A stretch of 12,599 bases of DNA, from positions 1 to 12,599 of the forward strand of contig CAKRWX010000041.1 of assembly GCA_934418055.1 (NCBI GenBank), given 5' to 3'. Made by a program: the position numbers and the translations under genes. This stretch comes from an uncultured Lachnospiraceae bacterium. Lineage in GTDB: Bacteria > Bacillota > Clostridia > Lachnospirales > Lachnospiraceae. Each line of letters starts with the position of its first letter. Position 1 is the stretch's first letter. This document shows, one piece after another, positions 8,213-12,599 of the stretch. Below the pieces are notes generated by a model. The model saw only the letters and a list, made by a program, of their open reading frames with translations. It made no database searches and was not told the origin of the DNA.

Positions 8213-8571
8213 TGGAAGAAAAACATATGGGAAAATGGCATTATCCGGAGATTGATGGGAAGAAATCCGGTGAAGAGTTAAAACGCAGGGTGCAGGAGGC
8301 CGGTCTGACGGTGAAAGACCTGCAGCATTATCTTCATCTGTCCTGTCCCCAGCCCATTTACCGCTGGTACCGTGGAATTGCCATGCCGTCGGTGGATCAT
8401 CTGTATGCCATTTCTGCGCTTTTAGGACTTCACATGGAAGAATTACTGGTAGCGAGACCAGAAGCGGACACAGAGGCTCTGGGAATGGTTTGCTGGGATT
8501 GTGTGCCGGATAGACGCGGACTGGAGAAACGGATGCTTTGGTATCTGAAGAAATTTTCAAGAGCAGCGTAG
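8212..8571 (+). CDS. Small helix-turn-helix (XRE-like) protein
   Basis: A 119-residue likely DNA-binding protein. Residues about 20-77 resemble a Cro/C1 (XRE) helix-turn-helix: EELKRRVQEAGLTVKDLQHYL, then the recognition-like helix PQPIYRWYRG, then VDHLYAISALLGLHMEELL. The tail has a CWDC pair (about residues 94-97) and a basic C-terminus (KRMLWYLKKFSR). It starts inside the DUF362 stop codon (TAATG at 8210-8214); a second in-frame ATG at 8227 with GGAAG at 8214-8218 is also possible, which would remove five residues. The one-base overlap places it in the same operon as the DUF362 gene. It might autoregulate that operon; target and signal are unknown. There is no clear terminator behind it. 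Confidence 0.8.
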   Translation: MEEKHMGKWHYPEIDGKKSGEELKRRVQEAGLTVKDLQHYLHLSCPQPIYRWYRGIAMPSVDHLYAISALLGLHMEELLVARPEADTEALGMVCWDCVPDRRGLEKRMLWYLKKFSRAA

Positions 8572-8638
8572 TAAGCAGCGGGGACGCAAAAGGACCATAT
8601 CCGATTTTGGACTATCCGTCCAATGACAAATAGAGAAA

Positions 8639-8690
8639 AATAAGGTATCCTCTTATTAGAACCTGAAAACCGGTGATGATAGGAGGATAT
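8639..8690 (+). promoter_or_regulatory. Candidate riboregulator: Shine-Dalgarno-sequestering hairpin with competing upstream hairpin
   Basis: Bases 8645-8656 (GTATCCTCTTAT) can pair with 8679-8690, which contain the AGGAGG ribosome binding site (8681-8686) of the gene at 8695. The stem is 12 bp with two G-U pairs and a 22-nt loop. The same upstream arm can instead form a 6-bp hairpin, AATAAG (8639-8644) with CTTATT (8652-8657) around a 7-nt loop, which would free the ribosome site. Mutually exclusive pairings of this kind are the logic of riboswitches, thermometers and translational attenuators. The pairings are seen; regulation is inference. Confidence 0.45.
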
Positions 8691-8694
8691 TTTT

Positions 8695-9456
8695 ATGACC
8701 AGAGGGAAGATCATTTACATGGGGCAGGACGGATGGATTTATGAGACGGAAGAATTTCCGGAGAAGATGGGAACCGGGAAAGAAGAGTACGGAAGAAGAA
8801 TGATCAACCTGTTTTCCTATGGGGGACTGCGGTCTCTGGAAGAGTGCGAGACCTATGTTCAGTGGTTGTCTGGGACGGCACAGCGGAGCAGGCGGAAGCA
8901 GACGAGTGGGATCAAGCCGGTGGTTTCTTATGACCGGTCTAAAGGATTGCTTCTGGAACCAGGTCAGTGGGAGTACCTTTACGTGATAAATGGCATGGAT
9001 ATGGCTGCAACGATTGGATTTGTGGGAGAAAAGATCGGAACCATTCTGCCGGTGGACGTCATGGCTGTCATTCATGGAGCTGTGGTGGAGAAGTTGATTT
9101 ACCGGAGAGGCGATCATGGAGATCCTCTAGTTAGTGAGACAGAGTTTTGCGAAATTCTGGAGAAATTGCAGAAGGACCGGGATCTGGCGGAAGATTTTGA
9201 CCTGCTGCTAAAAAGAGCAGGTAAGAAAGAAGGAAGGAGCCTGGACGGAAGCGTCATGTCCATTTGCCATGAAGGGGAGGTGATTCGTCTGTTGGAGCTT
9301 CTGATGCGGGATTCCGGAGGAGAGATCTCGTATTTTGTATACGAACTGGATTTTGGACGGCGCTATGAGCCAGGAATGGTGACAGATGGCGAAGGCGAGG
9401 TGGATTTAAGCTGCAGTCAGGCTCTTTACCGGGATCTGGTCCGGACATATTTCTAA
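8695..9456 (+). CDS. Uncharacterised 253-residue cytoplasmic protein
   Basis: I do not recognise this family. The ATG follows AGGAGG (8681-8686) with 8-nt spacing, so the gene is very likely real. There is no signal peptide or membrane helix. The first 75 residues are mixed with an aromatic-rich opening (DGWIYETEEFPEK) and a basic patch near 61-67 (QRSRRKQ). The middle (about 95-135) contains NGMDMAATIGFVGEKIGTILPVDVMAVIHGAVVEKL. Residues about 145-180 are charged and helical. The C-terminal 55 residues (EVIRLLELLMRDSGGEISYFVYELDFG, closing with CSQALYRDL) have the feel of a small helix-strand module seen in hypothetical proteins of mobile elements, but this is only an impression. It is a single gene between an HTH gene and a ketopantoate-reductase-family gene, with a possible translational switch in its leader. 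Confidence 0.75.
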   Translation: MTRGKIIYMGQDGWIYETEEFPEKMGTGKEEYGRRMINLFSYGGLRSLEECETYVQWLSGTAQRSRRKQTSGIKPVVSYDRSKGLLLEPGQWEYLYVINGMDMAATIGFVGEKIGTILPVDVMAVIHGAVVEKLIYRRGDHGDPLVSETEFCEILEKLQKDRDLAEDFDLLLKRAGKKEGRSLDGSVMSICHEGEVIRLLELLMRDSGGEISYFVYELDFGRRYEPGMVTDGEGEVDLSCSQALYRDLVRTYF

Positions 9457-9480
9457 GTTTTTTCGGATCCGATTTTGGGA

Positions 9481-9510
9481 TTGTAGGAAGTCCTTCAGAT
9501 GTGATATTCT
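9481..9510 (+). promoter_or_regulatory. Candidate extended -10 promoter for the panE-like gene
   Basis: TTGTAG (9481-9486), 18 bp, then TATTCT (9505-9510), preceded by the extended -10 dinucleotide TG at 9502-9503. A second option nearer the gene is TTGGCA (9538-9543), 17 bp, TATATA (9561-9566). Either fits a separately transcribed gene at 9596; both hexamer pairs are imperfect. Confidence 0.4.
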
Positions 9511-9595
9511 AGGGTACAGAGAAGGATGGTGTGTTTGTTGGCACAGATCCACCAGATTGTTATATACTTTAGAAGAGATTTGGAGGAGATAAGAG

Positions 9596-10516
9596 ATGGA
9601 GATAAAGACAGTTGCGCTGATTGGAGCTGGCGCGGTTGGCAGCTATTTTGTGGCAGGATTAAAGGAGCGATTAGGAGAGAATCTGTGGGTAATTGCAGAG
9701 GGAGAACGAAAGGAGCGGCTGGAGAAGGAAGGACTGTGGATCAATGACCAGCAGATCATTCCCTGCGTGAAGACACCGCAGGAAGCAGCAGGGGCAGATC
9801 TGCTTCTTGTTTCTGTAAAGTATGGCGCATTAAAGGGCATCCTTTCGTGGATTGAGACGATTGCAGATGAGCATACGATTGTTATGAGTCTGCTGAATGG
9901 AGTGGACAGCGAGGAGATCATCGGTTCCAGGATCGGTATGGAGCATATGGTCTATTCTCTGATGAAGATTGCATCCCAGCGGGTGGAGAATCAGATCCGT
10001 TATGATCCAGAAAAGACAGGAGGCGTGTTCTTCGGTGAGAAGGATCGCAGCAACAGTGAGCGGATCCAGGCACTGTGCCGGTTATTTGATGGAAGCGGAG
10101 TCCGTTACCGGGTGTGCCAGGATGTGATGCAGGATCTCTGGTACAAATTTTCGTTAAACATCAGTAAGAATCTGCCTCAGGCGATTATTAATTGTGGACA
10201 GGGAGCTTACACAGACAGTGAACATGTGGCTTATATCAGTGAGAGACTGCGGCTGGAGGTGGTTGCGGTCGCGGCAGCGAAAGGCATTGATATCCACGAC
10301 GCAGACGCTCCTGCAGCCAGAAACAGCGGAATTTTGCCAACAGCCAGATATTCTACGCTGCAGGATCTGGATGCCCATCGTCCAACAGAGATTGATATGT
10401 TTTCAGGTGCTTTGATCCGCATGGGAAAGGAACTGGGAATGGAAGTCCCGTTTAATGAATTTGCCTTTCATGCCATTAAGGCATTAGAAGAGAAAAATAG
10501 CGGAAAGATCTGTTAA
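9596..10516 (+). CDS. panE: 2-dehydropantoate 2-reductase (ketopantoate reductase) family protein
   Basis: NADPH-dependent cytoplasmic reductase that in the classical case converts 2-dehydropantoate to pantoate for pantothenate and coenzyme A synthesis. At 306 residues it has full family length. Residues 8-16 form the Rossmann nucleotide-binding loop GxGxxG (G10, G12, G15). LLNGVDSEE near residue 101 is the family NG motif. LWYKFSLN gives Lys184 and Asn188, and TEID gives Glu265; these match in spacing the catalytic Lys, Asn and Glu of ApbA/PanE (E. coli Lys176, Asn180, Glu256). GGAGGA (9582-9587) lies 8 nt before the ATG. No panB, panC or panD neighbours are present, and the family contains paralogues acting on other 2-oxo acids, so the symbol is tentative. 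Its stop overlaps that of the opposite-strand DUF368 gene by 4 bp. Confidence 0.85.
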   Translation: MEIKTVALIGAGAVGSYFVAGLKERLGENLWVIAEGERKERLEKEGLWINDQQIIPCVKTPQEAAGADLLLVSVKYGALKGILSWIETIADEHTIVMSLLNGVDSEEIIGSRIGMEHMVYSLMKIASQRVENQIRYDPEKTGGVFFGEKDRSNSERIQALCRLFDGSGVRYRVCQDVMQDLWYKFSLNISKNLPQAIINCGQGAYTDSEHVAYISERLRLEVVAVAAAKGIDIHDADAPAARNSGILPTARYSTLQDLDAHRPTEIDMFSGALIRMGKELGMEVPFNEFAFHAIKALEEKNSGKIC

Positions 10517-11364
10517 ATTTGTGATTGTTCTGTCAGCGGCTTTTTGTCTGGAACTGGTGTCAGAATTTCACAGGCGCGGGAGGCGGCGATGCCGAGAAAA
10601 AGACACAGCAGATTTCCAAGGCATTGGCGGATAGAGGAGAAGAAACTGCCAAAAGGAATGGTCATAACTGCGGATGCCAGAAGGATGCCGATGATCCCGT
10701 GGAATGTCAGGCTATAGTGATGATGAAACAGGTGATTGATGGCTTTGGACAGGCAGATGATGGTGAGAACTGCACTGATTCCAGCTGGAATCAGGACAGC
10801 AGGAGACAGATGCCCGATTCCGTAGAGAAATGGCGCATACAGTCCTAATGGCATCAGAAGAGCGGATGAGCTCATTCCTGGTGCGATGATGCTGAGCGCC
10901 AGACAGAATCCACAGAAGAAGAAAGCCGGAGTTCCTAAGGGGATCTGGATGGACATGGTTTTTAAGAGACATAGCAGGAGAAATGTTATCAGCATACACA
11001 GGAAGAAGGCACAGTCACTGCCGGTTTCATACCCCTGTTCTCTCGCCTGTTGAAACAGAGAAGGAACCGTACCAAAGATCAGACCCAGGAAGAAGCAGAT
11101 GGAAAGAGCAGGGTTATTCTCCAAGAGAAAAGCCAGCAGATTGGCCACGCCAAGAAAGCCGGTTCCATATCCGAGAAAAACTGGAAACAGAACCGGAAAA
11201 TGTGTTTTAAAACAAGAGACCGGATCAGCTAAGAATTCCATAATGGGCTGATAGACGCCAAACACGACACTTAAAACGCCTCCAGAGATTCCTGGAAGCA
11301 CAGCGCCGATGCCGATGACGATTCCCTGGATCAGTTTTAGGATAAAATCTTTGAGAGAAAGCAT
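10513..11364 (-). CDS. DUF368 membrane protein (PopT-type undecaprenyl-phosphate translocase family)
   Basis: Polytopic inner-membrane protein of 283 residues. The DUF368 family has been shown in other bacteria to translocate undecaprenyl phosphate back across the membrane, recycling the lipid carrier for peptidoglycan and wall polymers. The internal pseudo-repeat of the family is visible: GAVLPGISGGVLSVVFGVYQPI at residues 20-42 (Pro24-Gly29) and SIIAPGMSSSALLMPLGLYAPF from residue 159 (Pro163-Ser168), the paired PG-x-S motifs that probably line the transport path. About eight hydrophobic segments are evident. The ATG at 11364 has AAGGAG (11377-11382) 12 nt upstream, a rather long spacing; no nearer start is seen. 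It is convergent with panE, and divergent from the decayed reductase operon, whose promoter abuts its own upstream region. Function in this organism is by family only. Confidence 0.88.
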   Translation of the reverse strand: MLSLKDFILKLIQGIVIGIGAVLPGISGGVLSVVFGVYQPIMEFLADPVSCFKTHFPVLFPVFLGYGTGFLGVANLLAFLLENNPALSICFFLGLIFGTVPSLFQQAREQGYETGSDCAFFLCMLITFLLLCLLKTMSIQIPLGTPAFFFCGFCLALSIIAPGMSSSALLMPLGLYAPFLYGIGHLSPAVLIPAGISAVLTIICLSKAINHLFHHHYSLTFHGIIGILLASAVMTIPFGSFFSSIRQCLGNLLCLFLGIAASRACEILTPVPDKKPLTEQSQI

Positions 11365-11420
11365 AGGCAGTGAAAGCTCCTTTTTGATATAAGGGTATGG
11401 AAAAATGGGGAAAATATTCC

Positions 11421-11451
11421 TTGACTTAAAGTAAGGTTTAAGTTCTATACT
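11421..11451 (+). promoter_or_regulatory. MerR-type promoter with perfect dyad in a 19-bp spacer
   Basis: TTGACT (11421-11426), exactly 19 bp, then TATACT (11446-11451). The spacer holds a perfect inverted repeat: ACTTAAA (11424-11430), GTAAGG, TTTAAGT (11437-11443). This is the standard architecture of MerR-family-activated promoters. It closely resembles the site at 7084-7114: the same -35 core, the same spacer length and the identical GTTTAAGTT block. It drives the decayed reductase/nitroreductase gene and probably the C_GCAxxG gene downstream. Confidence 0.8.
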
Positions 11452-11525
11452 GGACTTATTGAGAAAAAGAAAGCGGTTCAGTAGTGGTTTTGGATGGCTG
11501 GGCTGCTAGAAAAAGGAGTAAGTGT

Positions 11526-12139
11526 ATGGAATATCGCAAGATGCCTCACGGTGGGGCGAAGGTCAGTGTGATTGGAATGGGTTCTTCGGTTGTATGAGAG
11601 CAGAAAGAAGAGGATATTATCCGCACCGTTCAGTATGCGCTGGACGCTGGGGTCAATTATTTTGATATGGCAGGAGGCCATGCGACGATCTTTCCAGCTT
11701 ATGGAAAGGCGTTGGCAGGTCAGCGAGAGAAAGCGATGCTGCAGGTACATTTTGGAGCGGATTATACCAGCGGGGAATATGGCTGGACAACGAATCTGGA
11801 GCAGGTAAAGCGGTCTGTGGACTGGCAGCTGAAAAATTTGCAGACGGACTATATTGATGTAGGATTTATTCATTGTCTGGACGAAGCCTCTGATCTTTCT
11901 ACTTATGAGAAACATGGAATTTTAAAGTATGTGCTGGGACTGAAAGATCAGGGACAGCCACAGAACTTGGACTTGGAAGTCTCTGGATCTGTGATACCTT
12001 TTTTGCTCAGAGGGAATTGGACCAGTGGCTGGGAGAGACAGGAGAACTGTATGCGGCACTGGCGTTGGGATATGCAGACGAAGCGCCACATGCAAGACCA
12101 AGAAAGGTTTATTCGGATGTGGTTGTATGGAGAACATGA
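11526..12139 (+). pseudogene. Decayed aldo/keto reductase 5' half fused to nitroreductase 3' end
   Basis: From the ATG at 11526 (GGAG at 11515-11518, 7 nt upstream) the frame reads as the N-terminal half of an aldo/keto reductase: MEYRKMPHGGAKVSVIGMG, then VQYALDAGVNYFDMA, REKAMLQVHFGADYTSGEYGW, and LQTDYIDVGFIHCLDEA (barrel strands and the conserved FD and IH positions). A TGA at 11595-11597 interrupts it at codon 24; GGA to TGA would explain it. Around 11950-11960 the match ends, far short of the roughly 330-380 residues usual for this group. A different frame then reads as a nitroreductase C-terminus: TELGLGSLWICDTF, LDQWLG, ELYAALALGYADEAPHARPRK, ending at the TGA 12137-12139. The simplest history is two adjacent genes joined by one internal deletion that removed the back half of the first and the front of the second, plus a nonsense mutation. 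The promoter remains intact. Confidence 0.85.
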
Positions 12140-12163
12140 TAAAAAATACAGAGGAGAATTTTT

Positions 12164-12556
12164 ATGACAATCGAAGAACGTGCCGAATACGCGGCAGAAT
12201 TAAAAGCAACAGGCCAGTGTAACTGTACACAGGCTGTATTAAAAGCATTTGAGGACAAACTTCCGGTAAATTCCGAAGAACTGATGAAACTGACGGCTGG
12301 ATTCGCAGCAGGTATGGGCTGCATGGAGAGTACCTGCGGGGCATTGATTGGTGCCATCGTGGTGGCCGGAGATCTGACAGCGGGCAAAGGAACACCACGG
12401 TATTCCAGGGAGATTCTCGCTGATTTCCAGCAGAGATGCGGTGGAACAATTTGCAAGGATCTAAAAGGAATGGAGACAGGCGTACCGTTATGTCCATGTC
12501 CAGAGTGTGTGAGAAACGCAGTACTGGCATTGGGAGAAAAAATAGGAATGGAGTGA
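12164..12556 (+). CDS. C_GCAxxG_C_C family cysteine-rich protein (putative redox-active)
   Basis: A 130-residue cytoplasmic protein of the C_GCAxxG_C_C family, named for its cysteine pattern; thought to be redox-active or metal-binding, with no settled function. Nine cysteines are present: 19 and 21 (GQCNCTQA), 53 and 58 (GMGCMESTCGALIGA), 92 and 97 (QRCGGTICKDL), and 110, 112 and 115 (LCPCPECV). Length and helical pattern are normal and the frame is intact. GAGGAG (12151-12156) lies 7 nt before the ATG, which is 24 nt after the nitroreductase remnant's stop. It therefore looks like the last gene of the operon begun at 11421, and the only one left whole. Co-location with reductase and nitroreductase remnants fits a redox or electrophile-response role. 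Confidence 0.88.
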   Translation: MTIEERAEYAAELKATGQCNCTQAVLKAFEDKLPVNSEELMKLTAGFAAGMGCMESTCGALIGAIVVAGDLTAGKGTPRYSREILADFQQRCGGTICKDLKGMETGVPLCPCPECVRNAVLALGEKIGME

Positions 12557-12599
12557 TAGGGGCGTATTTGTTCCGCAAGGCCGGGAAATGCGCTGCAGG
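12557..12599. other. Unassigned end of window
   Basis: The last 43 bases after the C_GCAxxG gene contain no convincing terminator, promoter or coding start that I can support. Confidence 0.5.

Larger units (their letters stand above)
8599..9478 (+). repeat. 12-bp direct repeat ATCCGATTTTGG flanking the unknown gene
   Basis: Exact copies occur at 8599-8610 and 9467-9478, one before and one just after the gene at 8695. The first copy runs into a dyad TTGGAC-N5-GTCCAA (8607-8623); the second overlaps the 10-bp palindrome TCGGATCCGA (9463-9472). They could be promoter-proximal elements of the genes at 8695 and 9596 or scars of a small insertion. Only the identity is certain. Confidence 0.4.

Noticed and set aside
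8656..9117. Minus-strand 153-residue frame across the unknown gene
   Set aside because: The plus-strand gene has a proper ribosome site and plausible protein composition; the minus frame has neither.
9526..9747. Plus-strand 73-residue frame overlapping the panE start
   Set aside because: It overlaps panE in another frame, with low-complexity translation and no independent support.
11595..11597. In-frame TGA read as selenocysteine in the aldo/keto reductase
   Set aside because: The position is not a known Cys/Sec site in the family, I see no clear selenocysteine-insertion hairpin directly after it, and the gene is broken again downstream.
11667..12167. Open frame starting at the ATG at 11667 as a real shortened protein
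   Set aside because: No ribosome site precedes it, it begins inside the reductase barrel, and after about 11955 it runs out of frame through nitroreductase sequence.

Overview
The window looks like a chromosomal stretch from a gut-type Firmicute of class Clostridia, most likely Lachnospiraceae. The reasons are strong AGGAGG-type ribosome binding sites, moderate base composition, and protein families common there (an MBG/CAP/cell-wall-binding-repeat surface protein, a C_GCAxxG_C_C protein, DUF362 and DUF368 proteins, a clostridial-type MATE transporter). I see no phage, insertion sequence, CRISPR array, tRNA or rRNA. The genus is inference.

Layout. (1) 1-2139, +: the 3' part of a large secreted modular surface protein (MBG-like and Ig-like modules, CAP domain, Ser/Gly linker, cell-wall-binding repeats), closed by a strong terminator. 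(2) 2246-3112, -, and 3259-5535, +: an AraC-type regulator divergent from a glycogen/maltodextrin phosphorylase, with back-to-back promoters whose -10 regions both carry the 9-mer TATACCATA exactly 50 bp apart. (3) 5596-6921, -: a MATE efflux transporter, convergent with the phosphorylase over a shared hairpin. (4) 7196-8571, +: a DUF362 protein overlapping by one base a small HTH protein, behind a promoter with the stretched 19-bp spacer and dyad typical of MerR-family activation. (5) 8695-9456, +: an unrecognised 253-residue protein whose Shine-Dalgarno sequence can be sequestered in a 12-bp leader hairpin, with a competing upstream hairpin. (6) 9596-10516, +: a ketopantoate-reductase (PanE/ApbA) family enzyme, overlapping tail-to-tail by 4 bp with 10513-11364, -: a DUF368 membrane protein, the family of undecaprenyl-phosphate translocases. 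(7) 11421-12556, +: a second, near-perfect MerR-type promoter, followed by a decayed fusion of an aldo/keto reductase 5' half (with an in-frame TGA at codon 24) to a nitroreductase 3' end, then an intact cysteine-rich C_GCAxxG_C_C gene.

How it fits together. The two MerR-like promoters share -35, spacer length and the TTTAAGT half-site, which suggests one off-window MerR-family regulator controls both the DUF362-HTH pair and the reductase/nitroreductase/C_GCAxxG operon, perhaps as an electrophile or redox-stress regulon. In the second operon a deletion has fused and destroyed the first two enzymes while leaving the promoter and the last gene. The remaining genes (carbon-store breakdown, efflux, envelope lipid recycling, pantothenate synthesis) read as ordinary housekeeping and accessory functions with no single linking pathway.
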